Source of the DNA: Achromobacter sp. Marseille-Q4962
GTDB lineage: Bacteria; Pseudomonadota; Gammaproteobacteria; Burkholderiales; Burkholderiaceae_B
NCBI RefSeq assembly: GCF_943737005.1
Contig: NZ_CALSFU010000002.1
Coordinates: 124,001 to 188,000 of the forward strand
Length of the DNA stretch: 64,000 nucleotides
Direction: 5' to 3'
The position numbers were made by a program, and so were the translations under genes. Below are positions 33,066 to 41,066 of the stretch, piece by piece (position 1 is the first letter of the stretch; the number at the start of each line of letters is the position of its first letter). The notes under the pieces were generated by a model. That model worked only from the letters and a program-made list of their open reading frames with translations. It had not been told where the DNA came from and ran no database searches.

Positions 33066-33559
33066 GGCGAGCTCCTTTCCAGGGATGCGGCTGCCCCGCT
33101 CGCGGTCGGCAGGGAATAGAGCGCCAGCTCCGTGCGCCGCGCGGCGCCGGCCGCCGCCCAGAACGCCTGGCCGCTCGCGTTGGCGCTGAACACCAGCAGG
33201 TGGCATTTTTCGATGCCCCTGTTGTACAGCGCGTCCAGACTGCGCTCAAGCAGCGCTCGCCCCAGGCCCCGGCGGCGCTCGGCGGCGTCTACCGCAAGAT
33301 GATGTATCAGGCCCCTGCGGCCGTCGTGCCCGCACAGGATGGTCCCCGCCAGCCGCGGCCCGCGCCAGGCGGCAAAGCTCAGGCCCGGATTCCGTTCCAG
33401 AAACCGCGCAATCGCGTCGGGACGGTCGGCGCTGCTCAGCCCGACTTCCGGCGTTCGCAGCCAGAGCGCGTAAGCCTGAGCATAGTCGTCCAGGCCGAAC
33501 GCACGTATCCGGATGGCGGCCGCGGTTGGCGGGGAGGGGGAGGCGTTGTGGTCGGTCAT
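33062..33559 (-). CDS. GNAT-family N-acetyltransferase
   Basis: This is a 165-residue GNAT protein starting MTDHNASPSPPTAAAIRIRA. Acetyl-CoA motif A is IHHLAVDAAERRRGLGRALL (R/Q-x-x-G-x-G/A), followed by the late KCHLLVFSANASGQAFWAAA block. The in-frame ORF continues upstream to 33763, but that DNA contains two hairpins and a terminator and is better read as leader. The acceptor (small molecule, protein or antibiotic) is unknown. It is followed directly by the alcohol dehydrogenase. Confidence 0.88.
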   Translation of the reverse strand: MTDHNASPSPPTAAAIRIRAFGLDDYAQAYALWLRTPEVGLSSADRPDAIARFLERNPGLSFAAWRGPRLAGTILCGHDGRRGLIHHLAVDAAERRRGLGRALLERSLDALYNRGIEKCHLLVFSANASGQAFWAAAGAARRTELALYSLPTASGAAASLERSSP

Positions 33560-33652
33560 GCTTTCGTTCCTTATGCTTCGCGGTTGGCGAAACGAAGGCG
33601 AGGCGGGAATTCGCGTGGCCGGCCGGCGCCGGATTTCATGACACGTCCAATG

Positions 33653-33707
33653 AAAAAGCCACGAGAAATCCCGTGGCCTTCGAGTAGCGGACGCCGGCTG
33701 GCGTCCG
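33653..33707 (-). terminator. Attenuator-like hairpin pair ahead of the GNAT gene
   Basis: On the minus strand CGGACGCC-AGCC-GGCGTCCG (33707-33688) comes first. The second hairpin, GCCACG-GGATTTCT-CGTGGC (33677-33658), follows and is joined at once to TTTTT. This is a complete intrinsic terminator placed 94 bp before the GNAT start and after a short leader ORF, as in transcription attenuation. No long minus-strand gene ends here. Confidence 0.65.
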
Positions 33708-33722
33708 TGCGCACGACATCTC

Positions 33723-33782
33723 TCAACCCGGGGGGCCGGAGCTTCGTCGCGATTCGAGAGCAATGAACAGAGGCGTCATCAT
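33723..33782 (-). CDS. Leader peptide ORF (19 aa) ahead of the attenuator
   Basis: The ORF reads MMTPLFIALESRRSSGPPG and stops 16 bases before the first hairpin. A TTGACA box at 33815-33820 and TATGCT at 33790-33795 (19-bp spacing) would start RNA near 33783, so the message could be nearly leaderless. Paired CGA arginine codons and a Gly-Pro-Pro-Gly end are candidate ribosome-stalling signals. Function is inferred only from this layout. Confidence 0.45.
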   Translation of the reverse strand: MMTPLFIALESRRSSGPPG

Positions 33783-34143
33783 GCGATCCAGCATACTCCC
33801 GGGCGCAGGCGTCGTGTCAAGCGCGGCGCAGGCTTTCCGGCATGGCCAGCCACACTTCGACATCGAAGCCGAAACGGTCTTCGAGCACCTGCGCCAGGCC
33901 GTCGCGCCGCGGCTGGCCCGCCTGGGAAGCCGGCCCGGCAGCCTGCGCCTGGTCGCCAACCTGGTCGCGCCGGCGCCGGGCATGCGGGCGTTTCCGTTCC
34001 ATTCCCACCGCGCCAATGACGAGCTGTTCCATGTGCTGTCGGGCACGGGCGAACTGCGCCTGGGCGCGCGGACGCACCCGATCCGCGCGGGCGACTTCAT
34101 CGCCTGCCCGGCGGCCGGCTATTGGGCGCTGCCGCAAGCGTGA
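33763..34143 (+). pseudogene. Truncated cupin-domain protein gene
   Basis: The 126-codon frame opens MNRGVIMRSSILPGAGVVSS and enters a cupin: FPFHSHRANDELFHVLSGTG has the metal-binding His residues and Glu of motif 1. It then reaches RAGDFIACPAAGYW, the first part of motif 2, and stops about ten residues later. The last His of motif 2 and the final strands are missing, while family members are normally some 30 residues longer. A 3' deletion or frameshift is likely. A second ATG at 33781 could also serve as start. Confidence 0.6.
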
Positions 34144-34265
34144 GGCGGCGCGCGGCCCGATATCCAGGCGCTATCAAGCTTCATATTTTTAGTATTAGAC
34201 AAGCCTTTCTCGCCCGCATAGAGTCGCCTGCAACGATAAGACAGCTCATACCAAAGGAGACATAC

Positions 34266-35252
34266 GTGCAGAATCGCCGCAGAGCGTTAGTGGCCGCGGC
34301 CGTGGGAGGCTGCCTGATGAGCGTCACGCTGGCGGGAATGCCCGTGGCGCGGGCGGACACTTTTCCTTCCAGGCCCATCAAGTTCGTCGTGCCCTTCGGG
34401 CCGGGCAGCGGCACCGACACCTCGGCGCGCTATTTCGCGCGCAAGCTGCAGGATCTCACCGGCCAGCCGGTCGTGGTCGAGAACAAGCCGGGCGCCAACG
34501 GATTCATCGCGGTCAAGAGCGTGCTGGGGGCGCCGGCGGACGGCTACACCGTCTTCATCGGCAGCAATTCCACGCTGGCGGTCAATGCCGCGCTCTTCAA
34601 GCAATTGCCCTACGACCCCGTAAGCGACTTCGCGCCGCTGACGATGATGATGCGCTCTCCCGCCATGCTGGCGGTCAAGCCGCAGGCGCCGTATTCGGAT
34701 CTCAAGGGACTGATCGCGTATGCCCGGTCCAATCCCGGCAAGGTGAATTTCGGCGCGGGATCGGCGGGGTATCAACTGATGGGCGAGCTGCTCAATGACG
34801 CCGCCAGCATCCAGGCCGTGCATGTGCCCTTCAAGGGCGCGGCCGAAGCGATCACCGCCGTGGCTTCCGGCACCGTGGACTATGCCTTCGCCGAGGTGAC
34901 CGCCGTGCAGGAGCTCGCCAGGGACGGGCGGGTGAAAGCCGTGGCGGTGGCCTCCGACCGGCGCGTGCCCACCTCGCCCGACGTGCCCACCGCTTCCGAG
35001 GCGGGGCTGCCCGGCTTCGAGGCCTATACCTGGGTGGGCGCCATGGTGAGCGCCAAGACGCCGCCGGCCGAAACCGCCAGGCTCGCCGAGCTCTTCACCT
35101 CCGTCTCCAGAATGGACGAGACGCGCCGCTTCTACGAGCGCCTGGGCGCCACGCCCATGACCGGCGGCCCGGCCCAGATGCACGAGTTCCAGAAGAACGA
35201 GATCGCGCTATGGAAGCGCATCGTCGAGAAGGCCCACGTGCAGCGGCAATGA
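34266..35252 (+). CDS. Bug/TctC-family periplasmic solute-binding protein
   Basis: This is a 328-residue protein using a GTG start at 34266 after AAAGGAGACATAC. The signal is MQNRRRALVAAAVGGCLMSV, ending near ARA-DT. Blocks are RPIKFVVPFGPGSGTDTSAR, ENKPGANGFIA, HVPFKGAAEAITAVASG and SPDVPTASE. It stands alone after the cupin remnant, with a 120-bp AT-richer upstream region that probably holds its promoter. Its ligand and pathway are unknown. Confidence 0.93.
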   Translation: MQNRRRALVAAAVGGCLMSVTLAGMPVARADTFPSRPIKFVVPFGPGSGTDTSARYFARKLQDLTGQPVVVENKPGANGFIAVKSVLGAPADGYTVFIGSNSTLAVNAALFKQLPYDPVSDFAPLTMMMRSPAMLAVKPQAPYSDLKGLIAYARSNPGKVNFGAGSAGYQLMGELLNDAASIQAVHVPFKGAAEAITAVASGTVDYAFAEVTAVQELARDGRVKAVAVASDRRVPTSPDVPTASEAGLPGFEAYTWVGAMVSAKTPPAETARLAELFTSVSRMDETRRFYERLGATPMTGGPAQMHEFQKNEIALWKRIVEKAHVQRQ

Positions 35253-35405
35253 CGCGCCGGCCCGGCCCTGGGCTACCATCGCGCTTATGCCGAAGCGAAA
35301 CGAACACAATCCGGGCGGGACGGCCGCCGCCGTGCGGGCCGGCGGCCGCGCGGGCGTCCTGGCCGGCCTGCTCGCCGCCGCCCGCGCGCCGGGAGGGGCC
35401 GGCCA

Positions 35406-36092
35406 GTGACGAAGACCGAACCGGACCCCAACCCCATCGTCGGCGTCAGCTTCGACGACACCCGCATCCTGCTCGCCCTGGCGGACGGACGCGTGCTCGC
35501 CACGCCGATCCGGCGCTACATCCGCGTGGCCAAGGCCACGCCCGCCCAGCGCCAGGAATGGACGCTCACGCCCGACGGCCGCGGCCTCAACTGGCCCGCG
35601 CTGTGGCCGCCGGCGGACCACGGCATGGTGAGCGCCTGGGAACTCGAGCAGAACGCCCTCTACGATCACGCCCTGGCCCTGCTGCGGCAGGCCGGCTGGA
35701 ACCTCGCCGCCCTGCCGCGCGACGCGCGCGAACTGGCGGCGCTGTGGCGCCTGGAGGCCGACATCAACAACGGCGGATTCCTGCAGTTCTTCTGCAACTG
35801 GGGCGAGCAAACCTGCCAGCTCGCGCTGGACGCCCTGGACCGCATCGGCGCCCGCGCGGCCCGCCGCTGCCTGGGCGACATGGCCGGCGTCATCGCCCGG
35901 TACGGCGAAACGAGCGAGCCGGCGGCGCTGCAAGACCTGCCGGGACGGCTCACCGAAGCCGATTCCGAGCGGCTGTACGAGCTCGATCAGGAATTCTGGT
36001 CGTACCCGGACAGGCTGGATGTGCTGGTGGTGCGCGAGTATGCGGCGAGGATGCCGCAGGCGATGCCGGGGGCGTCTTCGCCTGCGGCATAA
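35406..36092 (+). CDS. DUF2442-DUF4375 fusion protein
   Basis: This is a 228-residue cytoplasmic protein starting at a GTG. Residues about 10-75 resemble DUF2442, short antitoxin-like or DNA-associated domains (VGVSFDDTRILLALADGRVL, LNWPALWPP). Residues about 80-200 resemble DUF4375/DMP19 proteins, with ADINNGGFLQFFCNWGEQTC as the signature. DMP19 in Neisseria is reported as a DNA mimic, but this protein is not clearly acidic enough to assign that role. There is no toxin-like neighbour. Confidence 0.78.
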   Translation: MTKTEPDPNPIVGVSFDDTRILLALADGRVLATPIRRYIRVAKATPAQRQEWTLTPDGRGLNWPALWPPADHGMVSAWELEQNALYDHALALLRQAGWNLAALPRDARELAALWRLEADINNGGFLQFFCNWGEQTCQLALDALDRIGARAARRCLGDMAGVIARYGETSEPAALQDLPGRLTEADSERLYELDQEFWSYPDRLDVLVVREYAARMPQAMPGASSPAA

Positions 36093-36162
36093 GCGCATCC
36101 GGGAAAGGACGGCTGCACGGGCATGATGCCGGGCCGGCAGGCCGTCGGGGAGATCCGCAGGC

Positions 36163-36185
36163 AAAAGGCGGCCCGCCTTCGGGCC
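36163..36185 (-). terminator. Intrinsic terminator after the gentisate-operon Bug gene
   Basis: GGCCCG-CCTT-CGGGCC forms a tight 6-bp hairpin in the gap between convergent gene ends. On the minus strand it is followed by GCCTTTTG, giving a short T run 14 bases after the Bug stop. Partial bidirectional action is possible. Confidence 0.6.
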
Positions 36186-36198
36186 CCTCGATCCAACC

Positions 36199-37191
36199 TC
36201 AATCCAACCGTATCCCCGCGCTCTCGGTCAAGGTCTTGTACGTCTCCGACTTCTGGTCGAGCCGCTTGCGCAGTTCCGCGAGCGGCCAGTCCAGCGGCTC
36301 GAAGGCGAAGGTGTCGAAGCGCTTGCGCACGTCGGGGCTGGCGAGCACCCGGGTGATGTCGGCGTGGATCTTGTCGCGGATTTCCGGCGCGATGCCTTTG
36401 GGGGCGAGCAGGGAGACGATGGAATTGACGTCGAGCTGGGCGGGGCCGCCGGATTCGGCCACGGTGGGCACGTCGGGGAACTGGGGATGGCGCCTGGGGG
36501 CGGCGATGGCGAGGTAGCGCAGTTTGCCGCTGTCGTAGACGGGGCGGGTGGAAGGGATGGTGCCGAACGCCCAGTCCACCTCTCCATTGGCGACGGCGGT
36601 GTACAGTTGCGACACCTCTTTGTACGGAACGTGGATCATCTTGGCGCCGGTCAGCGAGGCGAGCCATTCGCCGCCGAGATGGCCGGGGCTGCCCACGAAC
36701 CACGAACCGTAGGTGAGGCTGTCCTTGCGGGTCTTGGCGGCCCGGATCAGGTCGGCCACGTTCTTCCAGGGCGATTGCTCGCTGACGGCGATCATGAACG
36801 GCGTGTAGAAGAGCGGCGCCACCAGGTCGAACTTCTGCAGCGGCACGTAGTGACGCGACTTGTACAGGTGGGGCAGGGCCGAGACGTGTTCGCTGTCGAG
36901 CTGCAGCAGCGCATAGCCGTCGGCGGGCAGCTTGGCCACGGCCTCCATGGCGATAAAGCCGCCGCCGCCGGGGCGGTTCTCCACGACCACGGGCTGCTTC
37001 CAGACCTTGGCAAGCTCCTGGCTGAGGATGCGGAGCACGACGTCGGGGCCGCTGCCGACCGAGAAGGCGGTGTACAGCGTGACAGGCCGGCTCGGGTAGG
37101 CGGGCGCCTGGGCATGGGCGGCGCAGGCCAGGCCGGCGGCGAGCACGGCGGCGGAGGCGGCCAGCAGGGTGCGGCGGGTGCGGGAAATCAT
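36199..37191 (-). CDS. Bug/TctC-family binding protein of the gentisate operon
   Basis: This is a 330-residue protein with signal MISRTRRTLLAASAAVLAAG, which holds a TRRTLLA pattern compatible with Tat. Family blocks are diverged: RPVTLYTAFSVGSGPDVVLR, ENRPGGGGFIA, HVPYKEVSQLYTAVANG and FPDVPTVAE. It is the last gene of a minus-strand operon for 3-hydroxybenzoate breakdown, so 3-hydroxybenzoate, gentisate or a related aromatic acid is the likely ligand. Confidence 0.92.
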   Translation of the reverse strand: MISRTRRTLLAASAAVLAAGLACAAHAQAPAYPSRPVTLYTAFSVGSGPDVVLRILSQELAKVWKQPVVVENRPGGGGFIAMEAVAKLPADGYALLQLDSEHVSALPHLYKSRHYVPLQKFDLVAPLFYTPFMIAVSEQSPWKNVADLIRAAKTRKDSLTYGSWFVGSPGHLGGEWLASLTGAKMIHVPYKEVSQLYTAVANGEVDWAFGTIPSTRPVYDSGKLRYLAIAAPRRHPQFPDVPTVAESGGPAQLDVNSIVSLLAPKGIAPEIRDKIHADITRVLASPDVRKRFDTFAFEPLDWPLAELRKRLDQKSETYKTLTESAGIRLD

Positions 37192-37231
37192 GGGTTTGTC
37201 TCCTGGTGTCGTTATGGTTTTCCGGCAGGCG

Positions 37232-38437
37232 TCAAAGACGGGGGCCCTGCATGCAGTTGTCGGCGTTCCACCCGTACAGCCATTGCAGGTTGTCGTAGAA
37301 GCGGGATTGCGGCGTGTCTTTCCAGAGCGAGTTGCGCACCGCGCGTTCCACGCCCTTGGCGTGGTAGATGCGGCCCATTTCCCGGGTGGACCACAGCACG
37401 CGCGCGCTGCGCGGAATGCGCAGCGATTCGTAGAGCCTGAAGGCCGCGGCCAGGTCGGGCCCGCATTGGCGGATGGACAGCCCCAGCGTGACGGCGTCTT
37501 CGAGCGCCATGCAGGCGCCCTGGGCCATGTATTGCGACATAGGATGGGCCGCGTCGCCCAGCAGCGTGATCCGGCCGAAGCTCCACTGCTCCACCGGCTC
37601 GCGGTCGGCCGTGGCCCAGCGGCGCCACGAGGTGGGGCGGTCCAGAAGCTGCCGGGGCCGGGCGTGGATGCCTTCGAAGTACGAGAGCACTTCTTCCTTG
37701 CTGCCCTCGCGCACGCCCCATTCTTCCTGCCCGCGGCTGTGGAAGGTCACGACCAGGTTGTATTGCTCGCCGCCGCGCAGGGGGTAGTGCACCAGGTGGC
37801 AGCGTGGGCCGGCCCACAGTACCGGCGCGTTGATGCGCAGGTCCGCGGGCATGTTGCCGCGCTCGACCACCGCGCGGTAGACCACGTGGCCGGTCACGCG
37901 GGGCGGATCGCCGATCAGGTGCTGGCGCACCACCGACTTCACGCCGTCACAGCCGATCAGCACGTCGGCGCGGTAGGCGTTGCCCTCGGCGTCGCGCACC
38001 TCGACGTGCCCGCCCGTCTGCGTCACGTCGCGGATCTGCGTGGAGGTGCGAAACGAGATCAGCGGGTCGTTCTGCACGCCTTCCAGGATGGCGCCGTGGA
38101 TGTCGGCCCGGTGGATGACGGCATAGGGGCCGTTGAAGCGCTCGCGGAAGGCGGGGCCGGTTTCGATGCGCACGAGTTCGGTGTTGTCCACCGCGTCCAT
38201 CATGATGATGTGGTCGGTGAACACGGCGCGCTGGCGGGCCGGCTGGCCCACGCCCAGCGCGTCGAGCGCGGCGAAGGCGTTGGGGCCGAGCTGAATGCCG
38301 GCGCCGATTTCGCCGATGTGCGCGGCCTGTTCCAGCAACTGCACCTGGATGCCTTCGCGCGTGAGCGCCAGGGCGGCGGCCAGGCCGCCGATGCCGCCGC
38401 CCACCACGATGGCGCTTTGCGGGCGTGTGCTCGTCAT
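37232..38437 (-). CDS. 3-Hydroxybenzoate 6-monooxygenase-like FAD enzyme
   Basis: This is a 401-residue class A flavoprotein monooxygenase. FAD site GGGIGGLAAALALTREG is at residues about 13-29. The family block is HIGEIGAGIQLGPNAFAALD, with DVLIGCDGVKSVVR and the second FAD site ITLLGDAAHPMSQYMAQGAC. It matches enzymes that turn 3-hydroxybenzoate to gentisate with NADH and oxygen. The next genes encode the three enzymes needed after gentisate. Salicylate hydroxylase is the main alternative, but the gentisate context favours the 6-hydroxylase. Confidence 0.88.
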   Translation of the reverse strand: MTSTRPQSAIVVGGGIGGLAAALALTREGIQVQLLEQAAHIGEIGAGIQLGPNAFAALDALGVGQPARQRAVFTDHIIMMDAVDNTELVRIETGPAFRERFNGPYAVIHRADIHGAILEGVQNDPLISFRTSTQIRDVTQTGGHVEVRDAEGNAYRADVLIGCDGVKSVVRQHLIGDPPRVTGHVVYRAVVERGNMPADLRINAPVLWAGPRCHLVHYPLRGGEQYNLVVTFHSRGQEEWGVREGSKEEVLSYFEGIHARPRQLLDRPTSWRRWATADREPVEQWSFGRITLLGDAAHPMSQYMAQGACMALEDAVTLGLSIRQCGPDLAAAFRLYESLRIPRSARVLWSTREMGRIYHAKGVERAVRNSLWKDTPQSRFYDNLQWLYGWNADNCMQGPRL

Positions 38438-38466
38438 GCGTGTCTCCTTTGGCCGTTATCGGCGCG

Positions 38467-39105
38467 TCATGCGGTGAAATCGGGCTGGGTGGAGGGCGCG
38501 GCCCGCGCGAAGGCGGGCTGGGCCAGGCAGTATTCGTGCACCGCGAGGGCGCGCGGGCAAGCCGAGAGATCGCAGCCCATGCGCAGCGCGTTGGCCATCT
38601 GCGGCACCAGGCAGCAGTCGGCCAGCGTGGGCGCTTCTCCGAAGCAGTATGGCCCCGCGCCGTGGCGCGCCAGCAGGTCTTCCACCATGGCCATGCCCTC
38701 GCGGATCCAGTGCCGGTACCAGGCGTCTTTCTGGCCGGCGGACACGCCCAGCGCGTCCTGCAGATAGCGCAGCACGCGCAGGTTGTTGACGGGGTGGATG
38801 TCGCAGGCGATGGCGTGGCTCAGTTCCAGCACGCGCGCGCGCAGCCGCGCGTCGGCGGGAATCAGGCGCGGCTCGGGATGGCGCGCGTCCAGGTAGTCGA
38901 TGATGGCCAGCGACTGGCCCAGCGAGAAATCGCCGTCGCGCAGCAGCGGCACCGAGCGCGACGGATTGAGTTCCACATAGTCCGCCTCGCGATGCGCCAG
39001 CGTGCGGATGTTCACCCCCTGGTAGTCGTGCGGCAGGCCCTTGAGGGCCAGCGCGATGCGCACGCGGTACGACGTGGAGCTGTTGAAGAAGCTGTAGAGC
39101 CGCAT
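38467..39105 (-). CDS. Maleylpyruvate isomerase (zeta-class GST)
   Basis: This 212-residue glutathione transferase fold protein opens MRLYSFFNSSTSYRVRIALA, with the zeta motif S-S-x-S-x-R-V-R-I-A-L near residues 9-19. HPVNNLRVLRYL and GEAPTLADCCLVPQM are typical of maleylacetoacetate/maleylpyruvate isomerases. In this operon it would convert maleylpyruvate to fumarylpyruvate using glutathione. It overlaps the hydrolase gene by TGATG. Confidence 0.92.
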   Translation of the reverse strand: MRLYSFFNSSTSYRVRIALALKGLPHDYQGVNIRTLAHREADYVELNPSRSVPLLRDGDFSLGQSLAIIDYLDARHPEPRLIPADARLRARVLELSHAIACDIHPVNNLRVLRYLQDALGVSAGQKDAWYRHWIREGMAMVEDLLARHGAGPYCFGEAPTLADCCLVPQMANALRMGCDLSACPRALAVHEYCLAQPAFARAAPSTQPDFTA

Positions 39106-39806
39106 CACCGTGTCACCTCGACCTTGAGGGTGCCCAGCCCGTCCACGCCGCCTTCCATGAGATCGCCCGCCGTCACCGGCCCCACGCCTTCGGGCGTGCC
39201 GGTGTAGATCAGGTCGCCCGCCTCGAGGCGGAAATAGCGCGACAGATAGGCAATGGTTTCCGCTACCGGCCAGATGAGGTTGTCGATGCCGCTTTGCTGT
39301 TTGAGCTGTCCGTTGACCTTGAGCCAGATCGCGGCGCGGCCGATGTCGCCGGCCTCGGCGGCGCGCCGCAGCGGCGCGATGGGCGCGCTGCGGTCGAAGG
39401 CTTTGCCCAGCTCCCAGGGCCGTCCGGCTTCGCGCATTTTCATCTGCAGGTCGCGGCGGGTCATGTCCAGGCCGACCGCGTAGCCCCACACGTGCGACAG
39501 CGCGTCCTCCACGGCGATGCCGGAGCCGCCCTTGCCGATGGCGGCCACCAGCTCGATCTCGTAATGGTAGTTGGACGTCTCGGCCGGATAGGGCAGGGCC
39601 AGCGTCCGGCCTTCGGCCACGGGCACGACGGCGTCGGCCGGCTTGCAGAAGAAGAATGGCGGCTCGCGGTCGGGGTCGAAGCCCATTTCACGCGCATGGG
39701 CGGCATAGTTGCGGCCGACGCAGTACACGCGGCGCACGGGGAACAGATCGGCGCTGCCGGCCACGGGGATGCCCACCGGGGCTTGCGGGGGAAAAACATA
39801 CGACAT
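39105..39806 (-). CDS. Fumarylpyruvate hydrolase (FAH family)
   Basis: This 233-residue FAH-fold enzyme has VYCVGRNYAAHAREMGFDPD, PPFFFCKPADAVV, the metal-binding HYEIELVAAIGKGG with its paired Glu, and TRRDLQMKMREAGRPWELGK. It ends IYTGTPEGVGPVTAGD. These are the marks of fumarylpyruvate/acylpyruvate hydrolases, giving fumarate and pyruvate. It lies between gentisate dioxygenase and the isomerase, as in nag-type gentisate operons. Confidence 0.93.
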   Translation of the reverse strand: MSYVFPPQAPVGIPVAGSADLFPVRRVYCVGRNYAAHAREMGFDPDREPPFFFCKPADAVVPVAEGRTLALPYPAETSNYHYEIELVAAIGKGGSGIAVEDALSHVWGYAVGLDMTRRDLQMKMREAGRPWELGKAFDRSAPIAPLRRAAEAGDIGRAAIWLKVNGQLKQQSGIDNLIWPVAETIAYLSRYFRLEAGDLIYTGTPEGVGPVTAGDLMEGGVDGLGTLKVEVTR

Positions 39807-39857
39807 GAGAGAACTTCCTTGCGGAGGGGAAAACGGAGGAGCGGGCCGCGCGGCGGC

Positions 39858-40913
39858 TCAGCCTTCGCGCGATTCGCGCCACAGGCCCAGCGCGGCCTGC
39901 ACCGGGCGGTCGGAATAGCTGAACAGCACGGCGTCGGCCAGCGCGGCGAGCTGCACCGGCATCCAGGAAGGCGCCACGAAGATGTCGCGCGGACCGAAGG
40001 CGAATTCCCGGTCGCCGATACGCACCGTTCCGCGGCCTTCCACCACGCTGTACACCGTCGAGTCGGTGCCGCGGTACGTGCGGCCGCGGAATCCGGCCGG
40101 CAGCAGCTGCATGAACGTGGCCATGGTCGGCATGGGATAGCCGCCCGTGGCCGGGTTGACGTAGCGCAGCTTGACGCCGTCCCAGGGGTCGAGCTCGCCG
40201 TGGCGGTACAGTTGGTCCAGCGCTTCGCGGGTGCGGGCGTAGGGGTAGTTGAAGATCGGCGATGCGCCGGCGCGCGGCGCGTCGTGGCGCACCGGCGCCA
40301 TGTTGTGGCCATAGCGCGCCATGCTGTCGCCCTCGGGGCGCGTCACCGGCTGCGTGGCGGTCGGATAGTTCTCGGCGAAGCCGGCGTCCAGCGCGCGCAC
40401 CAGCGGAATGTCCAGGCCGTCCAGCCACACCACGGGTTCGCCGCCGTCGGCAGCCTCGGCGTTGCCATGGTCGTGCCAGGTCCAGGAGGGGGTGATGATG
40501 AAGTCGCCCGGGTGCATGGTGGTGCGCTCGCCATTGACCGCCGTATAGGCGCCGCGCCCTTCCACGATGAATCGCAAGGCCGACTGGGTGTGGCGGTGGC
40601 TGGGCGCGACCTCGCCCGGCAGAATGAGCTGCAGGCCGGCGTACAGTGTCTGCGTGATGCTGGCCTGGCCCGGCAGCCCGGGATTCTCCAGGACGAGCAC
40701 GCGGCGCACCGCTTCCTCGGCGCTGATGAGCCGGCCCGAGGCCATGACGTCGGCGCGAAGCTCGTCGTACTTCCAGAGGAACGGCACGCAGCGCGGCGCG
40801 GGCGAGGGGGGCACCAGGGTATGCAGCGACTCCCAGAGCGGGCTGAGGTGGCTGGCGGCGATGCGGGCGTAATAGTCCGCGCGGCTCGCCTTGGAGGATT
40901 GTCCATCGGCCAT
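39858..40913 (-). CDS. Gentisate 1,2-dioxygenase
   Basis: This 351-residue bicupin protein has the iron site [20 protein letters not shown] at residues about 100-119, followed by [18 protein letters not shown] carrying the next His. A second cupin is present near residues 270-340 ([20 protein letters not shown]). It cleaves gentisate to maleylpyruvate with Fe(II) and oxygen. It is the first gene of the operon and diverges from a LysR gene across a 153-bp AT-rich gap. Confidence 0.95.
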   Translation of the reverse strand: MADGQSSKASRADYYARIAASHLSPLWESLHTLVPPSPAPRCVPFLWKYDELRADVMASGRLISAEEAVRRVLVLENPGLPGQASITQTLYAGLQLILPGEVAPSHRHTQSALRFIVEGRGAYTAVNGERTTMHPGDFIITPSWTWHDHGNAEAADGGEPVVWLDGLDIPLVRALDAGFAENYPTATQPVTRPEGDSMARYGHNMAPVRHDAPRAGASPIFNYPYARTREALDQLYRHGELDPWDGVKLRYVNPATGGYPMPTMATFMQLLPAGFRGRTYRGTDSTVYSVVEGRGTVRIGDREFAFGPRDIFVAPSWMPVQLAALADAVLFSYSDRPVQAALGLWRESREG

Positions 40914-41011
40914 GTCTGTCTCCTTTTGTTCGCCGGCGCGCCGGCGGCCGCGGGCGCCTGCCGGTGCGGCGTCCCGTCGATGCAGGCGATTATGGGGAGG
41001 CAGATATGCAA

Positions 41012-41029
41012 AATAAAATGAAATTTATT
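41012..41029. promoter_or_regulatory. LysR-type operator candidate for the gentisate operon
   Basis: AATAAA-ATGAAA-TTTATT is a perfect 6-bp inverted repeat in an AT-rich island of the divergent gap. It is 99 bp before gentisate dioxygenase and 38 bp before the LysR start. Dyads of this size and place are usual LysR recognition sites; gentisate or 3-hydroxybenzoate would be the likely inducer. Confidence 0.5.
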
Positions 41030-41066
41030 TATCATTCATACGAAAAATCATATGACTGGAGGAGGT

